64,000 nucleotides of DNA, taken from Actinomycetes bacterium (GTDB lineage: Bacteria > Actinomycetota > Acidimicrobiia > Acidimicrobiales > RAAP-2). Positions 1 to 6,956 of this stretch are shown here, piece after piece; position 1 is the first letter of the stretch, and each line of letters begins with the position of its first letter. Location: contig JAJZVL010000006.1 in the NCBI GenBank assembly GCA_021845725.1, forward strand, positions 1 through 64,000, given 5' to 3'. The notes beneath the pieces are model-generated. The model searched no databases. It saw nothing but the letters and a program-made list of their open reading frames with translations, and was not told the origin of the DNA. The translations under genes were made by a program, and so were the position numbers.

Positions 1-120
1 ACTTCCCGCTGGCGTGGGATCAGGGGGCGCGATCCGGCCCTCATGTTCCCACCGCCGCAAGGTGTCGGGATGGACTCCCATCTCACGGGCAGCCACCCCA
101 ATCGGTACGAGCGTCGGCAT
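1..120 (-). CDS. IS607-type transposase/resolvase N-terminus (partial)
   Basis: Forty codons are visible from an ATG at 120 reading off the left edge. They encode a MerR-like winged-helix start: a VAAREMGVHPDTLRRWEHEG segment followed by the beginning of the RTPGGHRRY-type wing. This domain heads IS607-family serine recombinases (TnpA), and also excisionase-like proteins. A dyad, GTTAT-N7-ATAAC, sits just upstream at 127-143 and could be a subterminal recombinase site or an operator. The catalytic serine domain and any tnpB lie outside the window, so the family call rests on the DNA-binding domain and on the broken gene next door. Confidence 0.6.
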   Translation of the reverse strand, partial: MPTLVPIGVAAREMGVHPDTLRRWEHEGRIAPPDPTPAGS

Positions 121-126
121 CTCCGT

Positions 127-143
127 GTTATACCACTGATAAC
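127..143. promoter_or_regulatory. Inverted repeat at the insertion-element end
   Basis: Five-base arms GTTAT and ATAAC are separated by seven bases, immediately upstream of the transposase start. The stretch is A+T-rich compared with its surroundings. It lies between the transposase start and the broken epimerase gene, so it may be part of the element's left end. Confidence 0.4.
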
Positions 144-178
144 CCATGTTTACACAGGTTGGGTGGAGCAGTTCTTAG

Positions 179-250
179 CCCACTGCCGAGCAGGTGCTCC
201 GTTAGAGCACGTCCGACGAAACCGGAAGCCCCGGCGATGGCAATGATCAT
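179..250 (-). pseudogene. Truncated NAD(P)-dependent epimerase/reductase, N-terminus only
   Basis: A minus-strand ATG at 250, preceded by an AAAGGG ribosome-binding site, encodes MIIAIAGASGFVGRALTEHL and then LGSG. This is the first beta-strand and glycine-rich dinucleotide-binding loop (GASGFVG) of an extended short-chain dehydrogenase/NAD-epimerase. Homology ends at codon 24, at a GGG. The next codons read into the putative IS607 end and reach a stop near 128. IS607-type elements insert at GG dinucleotides, which fits the breakpoint. The rest of the gene would lie beyond the element, outside the window. Confidence 0.65.
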
Positions 251-958
251 CGGGACCCTTTCCCAAGCGAGGGATCGAGTATCGCAGGTCAGCAGCCAGG
301 CCATGCCTCCGGCGCAGGTCGACGAGTGGCCCGGTCCGACCAGTCTGGCCTTGTCCCGACGAGTGGCCCGGTCCGACCAGTCGGGCATTGTCAAGGATGG
401 CGATGAACGTCGGCCACCGCTGGTGAGCCTCCTGCAGCGCTGCCAGGTGCTGGGTGAGCCCGTCTTGGAGGTGCGCGACCGCTGGACTCGGCGATCCCAT
501 CCGGTGATCCAAGGCCTGCCGTGGGGGACGAGTCGACCGTCTGGCCGACCGCCCCCACGATCGATCTGGCCCGCATCGCCGAAGGCAGACCTCACGGCGA
601 ACCGTCACGCGCTGGGCGGTCAGGCTGATGGTGGCCCTTGCGCCACACGAGGGGTGGTTCGCGCTGTAAGAGGCCGGTGCCACCCAGCCGAGCACCTGGG
701 CGACGGCTCCAGGACTCTGTCGCCCCCTGTTCGCGCGCGAACCAAGCCGCGAACCCTCTCTGGGATGGGCAGACGATGTCAAATGCGTCGCGCGCCGAGG
801 CCGCGCTAGGTTCGCGAAGTGGGCCTGCTCGAAGCGGGGCGCTTCGACTCTGCTGTCGTGGCGGTTGAGCGCTCGCCCGCTGCTCTTCGCTTGGATCATC
901 TCGCCTCGCCGGTGTGGGACCGGCTGACAGCCGACGGCGCGGTCGGGAGAAGGGCAGC
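251..958. other. Region without a convincing gene
   Basis: No reading frame here has a recognisable domain, a good ribosome-binding site and a plausible composition together. A minus-strand stretch around 400-520 reads like coding sequence for a few dozen residues (HLQDGLTQHLAALQEAHQRW) but has no proper start and soon loses sense. With the truncated epimerase on its left, this looks like decayed or rearranged DNA. A 37-bp direct repeat lies at 320-393. The last 50 bases carry the upstream region of the peptidase gene. Confidence 0.5.
320..393. repeat. 37-bp direct tandem repeat, two copies
   Basis: The copies are 320-356 and 357-393. The first 26 bases (starting CGACGAGTGGCCCGGTCC) are identical; the last 11 differ at four positions. 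The repeat lies in the gene-free stretch beside the insertion element, so it may be a duplicated element end or simple slippage. Confidence 0.8.
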
Positions 959-2419
959 ATGAAGGCGCGTGGCGCCGCCCTGTTGAGCCTGTTCGTGGCT
1001 GTCGCACTCGCAGCCGGATTGACCCTCGGGACGGCCCTCGGGCCGCCGGAGCACGCAGGCGGGCTTCCTCCCCGCCAGCTCCAGGATCGTCGTTCGCCGG
1101 GGACGAGCCTCCTGACCGAGGCACAATGCCTCGCTGCACCTTCGATCCGCATGCCCTGTTACGACCCTGCCCAGATCGAGACCGCGTACGACGAGCTGCC
1201 GCTGCTCGCCAAGGGCATCGATGGACGCGGTCAGACGATCGCGATCGTGGACTCGTTCGGCTCCCCGACCATCCGAACCGACCTCGCCGTGTTCGACGCC
1301 CGGTTCCACCTGCCTGCCCCTCCGAGCCTGGACGTCATCCAGCCGGCAGGTCCTGTCCCGCGTTACAACTCCGCCACAACAACAATGGTCGGCTGGGCCG
1401 GGGAGACCACCCTCGATGTGGAGTGGGCCCACGCGGTGGCACCAGGGGCGAGCCTTCTTCTCGTCGAGACCCCGGTCTCGGAGACCGAGGGAGCAACCGG
1501 GTTCCCTCAGATCGTGGCTGCGGAGAACTACGTCATCGACCATCACCTGGGCGACGTCATCAGCCAGAGCTTCGGAGCCAACGAGAAGACCTTCACTTCT
1601 GTGGGCACGATCCAGTCACTGCGCAGCGCGTTCGTCGCGGCCGCAGCCGCAGGCGTGACCGTGGTCGCGTCGACGGGTGACACAGGCGTCAGTGATTATT
1701 CGACAGCGACAGGCAAGAGCTTCTCGACGGAGCCGACCGTCACATGGCCGGCGAGCGACCCGCTCGTCACCGCAGTTGGGGGCACTCAGCTCAGCTTGAA
1801 TGCGGCGGGGCAGCGAACCGCTCCCGATCAGGTCTGGAACGACTCGTATGATCCCGCCGCGAACCGCTTCGTGTTCGGCACAGCGAAGCCCCATCCTGAC
1901 GCGAGTGGCGGCGGGCTCTCGTCGGTCTTCTCGCGTCCGTCGTACCAAGCGGGCGTCGCGCAGGTCGTTGGCGATCATCGCGGGATCCCAGACATCTCGA
2001 TGAGTGCCGCGTGCTCGGGTCTTGTGGACACCTACCAGAGCTTCCCGGGGCCGACACCGCCGGGTTGGTACTACGTGTGTGGCACGAGCGAGTCGGCACC
2101 GCTGTTCGCAGGGATCGTCGCGCTCGCGGACCAAGAAGCCCATCATGGTCTCGGCCTGATCAACCCGGCGCTGTACGCGATGAAGCGAATGCACGATCCT
2201 GGGATCGTGCCGGTGACGAGGGGGGACACCACGGTGTCGTTCGAGCAGGACGGCACCGAGCACACGGTGAGCGGTTACCGCGCATCGGCGGGTTACAACC
2301 TCGCGTCCGGGCTGGGCACCGTGGATGCTGCACTGTTCGTCCCCGAACTGGTGCGAGCCGTCGCACGGGTCGGCACGTCGGCCAGCTACGGCTTTCTGCC
2401 TTCGAGCGGCGTGGGCTGA
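959..2419 (+). CDS. Secreted sedolisin-type (S53) peptidase
   Basis: Encodes a 486-residue serine-carboxyl peptidase with a subtilisin fold, a family that usually acts in acid outside the cell. The ATG at 959 follows AGAAGGG and opens a signal peptide: MKARG, then a hydrophobic run to about residue 27. Catalytic Glu149 and Asp153 lie in GETTLD, the oxyanion Asp241 in TGDTG, and the nucleophile Ser377 in GTSESAP. A YNLASGLGTVD segment near the C-terminus fits the calcium-site region. The large activation prodomain found in most family members is absent: only about 45 residues separate the signal peptide from the catalytic core. A start at 914 is possible but would bury the signal peptide. The stop lies inside the first unit of a 14-bp tandem repeat. 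Confidence 0.9.
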   Translation: MKARGAALLSLFVAVALAAGLTLGTALGPPEHAGGLPPRQLQDRRSPGTSLLTEAQCLAAPSIRMPCYDPAQIETAYDELPLLAKGIDGRGQTIAIVDSFGSPTIRTDLAVFDARFHLPAPPSLDVIQPAGPVPRYNSATTTMVGWAGETTLDVEWAHAVAPGASLLLVETPVSETEGATGFPQIVAAENYVIDHHLGDVISQSFGANEKTFTSVGTIQSLRSAFVAAAAAGVTVVASTGDTGVSDYSTATGKSFSTEPTVTWPASDPLVTAVGGTQLSLNAAGQRTAPDQVWNDSYDPAANRFVFGTAKPHPDASGGGLSSVFSRPSYQAGVAQVVGDHRGIPDISMSAACSGLVDTYQSFPGPTPPGWYYVCGTSESAPLFAGIVALADQEAHHGLGLINPALYAMKRMHDPGIVPVTRGDTTVSFEQDGTEHTVSGYRASAGYNLASGLGTVDAALFVPELVRAVARVGTSASYGFLPSSGVG

Positions 2420-2487
2420 GCGGCGTGGGCTGAGCGGCGTGGGCTGAGCGGCGTGGGCTGAGCGGCGTGGGCTGAGCGGCGTGGGCT
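2404..2487. repeat. Six perfect copies of a 14-bp tandem repeat
   Basis: The unit GAGCGGCGTGGGCT occurs six times without a mismatch. Each unit-to-unit junction creates TGA. The peptidase stop codon is the first of these, at 2417-2419. Because 14 is not a multiple of three, successive TGAs fall in all three forward frames. A second six-copy 14-bp array with the same property lies at 13624-13707. Confidence 0.95.
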
Positions 2488-2527
2488 GAGCACCCTGAGG
2501 ACGACGACCAGGGGCGAAGAACGGAGC

Positions 2528-4183
2528 TCAGCCCTCCGCCGATCCGGTCTCCCTGCCGCAGCCCTTCCTGCGGACGGCTTCCCCCGGGCGGTCTCCTCGG
2601 AGGCCGAGCTGCTCGCCGATCCGATCGGGATCGGTCTCCCAGTGCCAATTCCCCGATGGGATCGCCTCATCGAGAGGGGTGTCGGGACCCAGCAGTTCGC
2701 GCACGGCTGTCTCGAGCTCTCGAGGCGTCGACGCCCCGATCGCCTGCACCGTGCCGTCGATATCGACGAAGACGTTGGTGGGCACTCCACGGATCCCCAG
2801 CTTCTCGACGAGCGTGCCTCGTTCGTCGACAAGAACGGTGCCCTTTACGCCCCAGAGCTCACAGAATGTCCGGGCCTCAGTGAACGCGTTCGTCCCCTCC
2901 CACACGTCGACGAGGATGATCTCCAGGCCAGACCGGCCTGCACGGCGACGCAGGTCTTCGATGACCGGCGCTTCCGCATTGCACGGGCCTCACCAGCTGG
3001 CGAACACGTTGACGACGTACTTGCGCCCAGCCCACTCGCCCAGGTCGCGCAGCTCCCTCGTCCAGAGGTCCGGCAGAAAGAGGCGTGGCATCTTGCTGCC
3101 CACCATCGGGTGCTCCCCGCGTGCGACAGGCACGACCGGGGGTCCGGCGAGCAAATCGTCAGCAACCGTGAGGGTCCCGGACCCAGCGTTCGCGACGAGG
3201 ATGCGGCCGGGGTGCAACGGATCCTCCCAGACACCTCCGGGGGCGGCGCCGACAGGGATCCTTGACCACTCGGTTCCGTCGAGCCCCATCACGCTCACGG
3301 TGCCGTCGCCGCGATTGCCGACGTAGAGGCGGTCATCGCGCGATCCGACGGTGAGCCCGACAGGAGCGTTCGGCACCGCCATCTCGGCGATCTTCTCGAT
3401 GCTGCGGCCGTCGACGCGGGTGATCGTGCTAGTGAGCGAGTCGGCGATGAAGACGTCGCCGCTCGTCTGGTGCAGACCAATGGCGCACGGTCCGGCCGGC
3501 AGGCCCAGGCGTGCAGTGACCTCGAGCGTCTGCGCGTCGACGACGCTCAAGGAAGAGGCGACGAAGTTCACGCAGTAGACCCGCCCTGCGCCAGGATCCA
3601 CCGCGACGGCACCTGCACCCAGCTCCGCCTCGACGACGCCGATCCGCTCGAGACGGTCGACGTCGACGACGCTCATCGTCGAGCCCGCGGCGTCCCCGCA
3701 GTAGATGCGTCGCCCCTCGGTGTCGATGCACAGCCCCGCGGGGTAGGAGCCCACCGTGATGGTGGTCACGACCTGCCCCGCCGCCGCGTCGATCACCGAG
3801 ATCTGGTCGGAGCGCGCGTCAGCGCTGAAAACTCTGCCCGTCTGGTCGTCGACCACGATGTCGATGGGCTCGCCTCCGACGGGGATCATCGCGATGACGC
3901 GTAGCTCCTCGGGGTCGACGACGGCGACGGCGTTGGACCGCGAGCACGCGACGTAGATGCGACCGGTCGCCCGGTGGACGGCGACCCCTTCGGGGTCGAG
4001 GCCGACCTCCACCTCACCCACGAGCCGGTACGCTCGTCCTTCGCCGGCGAGGTCGATCTGGCAGCTGGGCCCGCCGTCGAGGACCGCCGGCAGCACCGGC
4101 GAGTCCGTGTCGATGCTGCCACCTTGCGCGTGGGGCTCCACGCGCGGCTCGTCCTTGCGCGGCTCGTTCAGCGGGGAGGGCAT
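2528..4183 (-). CDS. Putative selenoprotein: beta-propeller fused to thioredoxin-like domain with in-frame UGA
   Basis: Read through one TGA, this encodes 551 residues. The ATG at 4183 follows AAGGAG seven bases upstream. Residues about 50-350 are YncE/NHL-like propeller blades with repeated VAVDP..GRVY and SVVD motifs. Residues about 360-515 are a TlpA/thioredoxin-like fold: KYVVNVFASW, then TGA at codon 398, then GPCNAEAPVIEDL, and a cis-proline loop GVPTNVFVD. The TGA takes the place of the first cysteine of WCGPC, giving a Sec398-x-x-Cys401 pair. The frame stays open and domain-like for 154 codons after the TGA. No signal peptide is visible, so a cytoplasmic location is inferred. The divergent neighbour is the selenocysteine tRNA. 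The alternative is a nonsense mutation making a propeller-only product with a dead tail, or a sequencing error. A separate short start at 2905 is unlikely because it would lack the redox motif. Confidence 0.8.
2924..2989 (-). promoter_or_regulatory. Candidate SECIS hairpins downstream of the UGA
   Basis: Two hairpins can be drawn in the mRNA after the UGA. The near one pairs GGUC with GACC around the loop AUCGAA, starting 24 bases after the UGA, which is the usual distance for bacterial SECIS elements. Its stem is short and the loop lacks G in its first two positions. The far one (2924-2940) pairs CAGGCC with GGCCUG around a GGUCU loop, the apical sequence of the E. coli fdhF element as I recall it. 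Its loop begins about 55 bases from the UGA, beyond the usual range. Neither is conclusive. Confidence 0.35.
2990..2992 (-). other. In-frame UGA, probable selenocysteine codon
   Basis: The codon order is TTC GCC AGC TGG TGA GGC CCG TGC, giving F-A-S-W-(UGA)-G-P-C. The expected residue at this point in TlpA-like thioredoxins is cysteine (TGC/TGT). UxxC motifs in thioredoxin folds are an established selenoprotein signature. Confidence 0.75.
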
Positions 4184-4318
4184 CCGGTTCTCCTTCGTGA
4201 GGGGCACTCGTCATGCCCAGGCGGTTGCAGTGTGGAACCGTCATCGGCTGGGGCGCGGCCGCTCATCGAGCCAAACCATGGCAATCCCGGCCCCCGTCGC
4301 GCAAGGCGGCCGGTGCAG

Positions 4319-4373
4319 GCTCGGCGACCTGCTCGGCGACCTGCTCGGCGACGTGCTCGGCGACGTGCTCGGG
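4319..4373. repeat. 12-bp tandem repeat upstream of selC
   Basis: Four copies of GCTCGGCGACST (two with CT, two with GT at the end) plus a partial fifth lie between the divergent selenoprotein gene and the selenocysteine tRNA. No gene covers them. They occupy the region where promoters for both genes should lie. Confidence 0.85.
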
Positions 4374-4420
4374 CCAAACAGGCGAGCGCAGAGGTATCCG
4401 GTGCCTCTACGCTCCGTTGC

Positions 4421-4513
4421 GGAGGTGTCCAGGCGCCTGGTGGGCCTCCCCGCCTTCAAAGCGGGTGGGACGGGTGATCCCCGTCCGGCGGGTTCGATTC
4501 CCGTCCACCTCCG
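4421..4513 (+). tRNA. selC: tRNA-Sec (anticodon TCA)
   Basis: The acceptor arms GGAGGTG and CACCTCC pair, and a further position (T4428/C4505) suggests the long acceptor arm of tRNA-Sec with one mismatch. The D-stem is long (AGGCGC with one mismatch) and closes a CTGGT loop. The anticodon stem CCCGC/GCGGG holds the loop CTTCAAA, giving TCA at 4456-4458. A long variable arm pairs GGACGGG with CCCGTCC. The T-arm is CGGG-TTCGATT-CCCG. The discriminator is G4513 and CCA is not encoded. UCA anticodon, long extra arm and enlarged D-stem together distinguish it from tRNA-Ser and from suppressors. It lies 238 bases from the candidate selenoprotein start. No selA, selB or selD is in the window. Confidence 0.92.
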
Positions 4514-4739
4514 CGAGAGCGATGTGACCGACGGCGGGCGTCCGCGAGGGAGCTGCCGCCATGACGCAGCCTGACGAAGAGCCGCTGCTCCCGGCCGCGA
4601 GGTTGGTTGCGTGCGGCCTTGGGCTCGGGCGCCAGCTCCTTGCGGCACGCACGTATAGTTGTGACCCCACGCGTGCTCGGGCCGGCGGCACGTTGCCAGC
4701 TACGCGCATGGATCAGCGCGAAGGGATACGAGGAGCCAC

Positions 4740-4898
4740 ATGTCCTTCCAGTCAGGGTCGGAATCACCCACCATCTGGCGGTGCGCGGGATGTGGGGCGC
4801 TCGTGCACCCCGCGGACGAGGACGCTCCGGCTGCCTGGTGCCTGCGTTGCCGCCGGATGGTCCAAGCCGTTCGCGATGGCGAGCAGCGCCCCGCCTGA
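4740..4898 (+). CDS. Small zinc-ribbon protein, 52 residues
   Basis: The ATG at 4740 follows GAGGAG, and the frame ends with TGA at 4896-4898. The product starts MSFQSGSESPTIWRCAGCGA and carries two CxxC knuckles, CAGC and CLRC, 19 residues apart, which should bind one zinc ion. I do not recognise a named family. It is the first gene downstream of selC on the same strand and precedes the AhpD-like gene. Its function is unknown; a nucleic-acid or protein adaptor role is usual for such ribbons. Confidence 0.65.
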   Translation: MSFQSGSESPTIWRCAGCGALVHPADEDAPAAWCLRCRRMVQAVRDGEQRPA

Positions 4899-5080
4899 CG
4901 TTCTGCCCCTCGGACGAGGGCTTCGTCGCTGCCGTGTCCCGCCATGTGTGGAGGTCACGGACGTGGTGGCCCCAGGCCTGCACGCCTTCGCGCGCGCCCG
5001 ATCTGGATAGGCATGTGCTGCCGTGCGTAGGGTGGCCTTTGCCGGCTTGATCTCGGCCGGATCTGCGAAGGGAGCATCGG

Positions 5081-5446
5081 GTGGGCCACTACCACGACGT
5101 ACAGGATGAGCTGCGGGACCAGTACGCGAGGCTTCGGGAGGTCGTGCCCGACGTCGTGTCCGGCTACGCCACCCTGCACCGCAGCGCGATGGCCGAGGGA
5201 GCGGTGTCGGCGAAGACCAAGGAGCTGATCGCGCTCGCCATCGCGGTCACCCGGGAGTGCGACGGGTGCATTGCCTCCCATGCCCGCGGTGCGGCCCGGA
5301 GAGGTGCGACGGTGCAGGAAGTCGCCGAGATCATCGGCGTCTGCATCCTGATGAACGGAGGTCCGGGCACCGTGTTTGGACCGAGAGCGTTCGCTGCCTT
5401 CGAGGAGTACGCCGCGGCACAGGCGCCGAGGCCGTCGCAGGCCTGA
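5081..5446 (+). CDS. AhpD-like / carboxymuconolactone decarboxylase family protein
   Basis: Encodes 121 residues of the AhpD-like helical fold. The core motif ECDGCIASHARGA places the CxxC pair at Cys60 and Cys63 and the proton-relay His67, the arrangement of AhpD-type thiol peroxidases rather than of true lactone decarboxylases. The GTG start at 5081 follows GAAGGGAG. The stop is inside a small direct repeat (GCCTGAGCC twice). The neighbourhood (thioredoxin-like selenoprotein, selC, zinc ribbon) suggests a thiol-redox or peroxide-defence role, but this is inference. The substrate is unknown. Confidence 0.85.
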   Translation: MGHYHDVQDELRDQYARLREVVPDVVSGYATLHRSAMAEGAVSAKTKELIALAIAVTRECDGCIASHARGAARRGATVQEVAEIIGVCILMNGGPGTVFGPRAFAAFEEYAAAQAPRPSQA

Positions 5447-5480
5447 GCCGCCTGAGCCGTTGTTCGCCAGCCCGGCTCGA

Positions 5481-5486
5481 TAAGGT
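5481..5486 (+). promoter_or_regulatory. -10 box of a probable leaderless transcript
   Basis: TAAGGT is followed by six bases and the GTG start at 5493. This spacing puts the transcription start at or next to the start codon. No ribosome-binding site precedes the GTG. Confidence 0.5.
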
Positions 5487-5492
5487 CCGGGC

Positions 5493-6407
5493 GTGCGCCT
5501 TGCGACCTTCCTCGTTCCCGACGAGACGCCAGCCGGTCCCTCGACACGCCAGCACACGGGGGTGGTCGACGGTGGCGATCTCGTGGACCTGACCGATCCC
5601 GTGATCGGTCTGCCCGGCGACATGACCGCACTCCTCGGCCTGGGCGACGAGGCGTGGGAGCGGGCCATGTCGGCTCCAGCGACGTCGGCGCGACGGTGGA
5701 GGCTTGAGCAGGTCCAGCTGCTCGCCCCGGTCACGTCGCCCCCGAAGATCCTCGCGATCGGCTCGAACTATCGCAAGCACGTCGAGGAGATGGGACGTGA
5801 GCTCCCCGAGTACCAGTACTGGTTCAACAAGCAGCGGACGTCGGTGACCGGGCCTTCTGCCGACATCGTGCTCCCGGCGGTGTCCGAGCAGCTCGACTAC
5901 GAAGGGGAGCTCGGGGTGGTGATCCGGCGACGGGCGAAGTCGATCCCCGCGGCGCGCTGGCTGGAGGTGGTCGCGGGCTTCACCGTGGCGAACGACGTGA
6001 GCGTGCGCGACTGGCAGGCACATTCGCCGACCTTCACCATGGGCAAGTCCTTCGACACGCACTGCCCGATCGGTCCGTGGATCGTGACGCCCGACGAAGT
6101 GGGCGACGTCCGGAGCCTCTCACTGCGGACGTGGGTGAACGGCGAGCTCCGCCAGGACACGACGACGGGCGACATGATCTTCGGGCCCGACGAGATGATC
6201 GAGTACCTGACGACGGTCTTCCCGCTCGAACCGGGCGACGTGCTGTTGACGGGCACTCCGTCAGGCGTGGGCGCAGGATTGAAGCCGCCGCGCTGGCTGA
6301 AGGCGGGAGACGTAGTGCGGATCGAGATCGACCGCGTCGGCGTGCTCGAGAACCGGATCGTCAGCGGACCCCCGGTCGCGCCGGCCCCATCTCCGGTTGT
6401 GCGGTGA
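5493..6407 (+). CDS. Fumarylacetoacetate hydrolase (FAH) family protein
   Basis: Encodes 304 residues. A short N-terminal domain precedes the FAH beta-roll, which begins at PKILAIGSNYRKHVEEMG. Metal ligands are expected in YEGELGVVI and in the FTVANDVSVRDWQ segment; GKSFDTHCPIGPW and LLTGTPSGVG are hallmark FAH motifs. Members hydrolyse or isomerise 2-oxo acids in aromatic catabolism (acylpyruvase, HpcE-type isomerase/decarboxylase) or decarboxylate oxaloacetate. The sequence does not decide among these. No catabolic genes surround it, so a housekeeping acylpyruvase or oxaloacetate decarboxylase role is plausible. The GTG start is preceded by a -10-like box at leaderless spacing. Confidence 0.9.
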   Translation: MRLATFLVPDETPAGPSTRQHTGVVDGGDLVDLTDPVIGLPGDMTALLGLGDEAWERAMSAPATSARRWRLEQVQLLAPVTSPPKILAIGSNYRKHVEEMGRELPEYQYWFNKQRTSVTGPSADIVLPAVSEQLDYEGELGVVIRRRAKSIPAARWLEVVAGFTVANDVSVRDWQAHSPTFTMGKSFDTHCPIGPWIVTPDEVGDVRSLSLRTWVNGELRQDTTTGDMIFGPDEMIEYLTTVFPLEPGDVLLTGTPSGVGAGLKPPRWLKAGDVVRIEIDRVGVLENRIVSGPPVAPAPSPVVR

Positions 6408-6466
6408 GCCGTGCCTGGGGCCAGGGTGGTGCACGACGCCTACGGATCCCACGGCAGAATGGCACC

Positions 6467-6877
6467 GTGGAAGCGCACACCGAGCACACCGCGCAAACCG
6501 TGCACATCGAGCGTGCCGAGCACGTGGACGGCGAGGGCCATGAGGTTCCCCCGAGCGGGGCGCTCACCGACGCGGAGCGCGCTGATCGGCTCTCGAAGCT
6601 GCGGGGTCTGGTCGACCTCATGCGGCCGGCGGTCCAAGCCGACGGGGGGGACCTCGTCCTAGTCTCGGCCGACGTCGAGTCCGGAGTCGTCGAAGTCCAG
6701 CTCCAGGGGGCGTGCAGCTCGTGCGCGATCAGCTCGGCCACCCTGCAAGGTGGCGTGGAGCGAATCCTGAAGGACCGTCTGCCGTGGGTCACCGAGGTGA
6801 CCGGCGGCCTCACAGAGGCGATCGACCCGTTCGAGAGCGCCGCCCTCGGCCATGGCGGCTACGTGCCGCGCTTCTAG
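6467..6877 (+). CDS. NifU C-terminal domain Fe-S scaffold protein
   Basis: Encodes 136 residues. The C-terminal two thirds are a NifU/NfuA-type domain: MRPAVQADGGDLVLVSADVE, and a CSSC motif at residues 83-86 that would hold a bridging iron-sulfur cluster between two subunits. About 35 residues of His- and Glu-rich N-terminal sequence precede it. The GTG start at 6467 is the best in-frame choice, with only a weak ribosome-binding site. No suf or isc genes are adjacent. The stop lies 80 bases before the next gene. The role is delivery or assembly of Fe-S clusters in the cytoplasm, and clients may include the Fe-S proteins encoded at 20-25 kb. Confidence 0.85.
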   Translation: MEAHTEHTAQTVHIERAEHVDGEGHEVPPSGALTDAERADRLSKLRGLVDLMRPAVQADGGDLVLVSADVESGVVEVQLQGACSSCAISSATLQGGVERILKDRLPWVTEVTGGLTEAIDPFESAALGHGGYVPRF

Positions 6878-6943
6878 CCTCCCCATCCAGCTCTACAGCG
6901 ACGGAGGCCGTGAAGGCTGTCGCAGGTGCGTCGGTCGCCGCGC

Positions 6944-6949
6944 TACGGT
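6944..6949 (+). promoter_or_regulatory. -10 box of a probable leaderless transcript
   Basis: TACGGT is followed by seven bases and the GTG start at 6957, with no ribosome-binding site between. Confidence 0.5.
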
Positions 6950-6956
6950 TCCGGCG

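Noticed and set aside
391-576. Small minus-strand gene in the gene-free region
   Set aside because: No ribosome-binding site, no motif, and a composition like random high-GC sequence.
2404-2487. CRISPR array
   Set aside because: The repeats are directly adjacent 14-mers without spacers, as are the arrays at 4319, 13624 and 30943.
2528-2905. A separate 125-residue thioredoxin-like gene starting after the TGA
   Set aside because: It would start inside the thioredoxin fold without the redox motif, has no ribosome-binding site, and is exactly in frame with the upstream gene. A single gene read through UGA explains the data better.
4561-5010. Long plus-strand frame after selC
   Set aside because: Composition is not protein-like and it contains the better-supported zinc-ribbon gene in another frame with its own ribosome-binding site.
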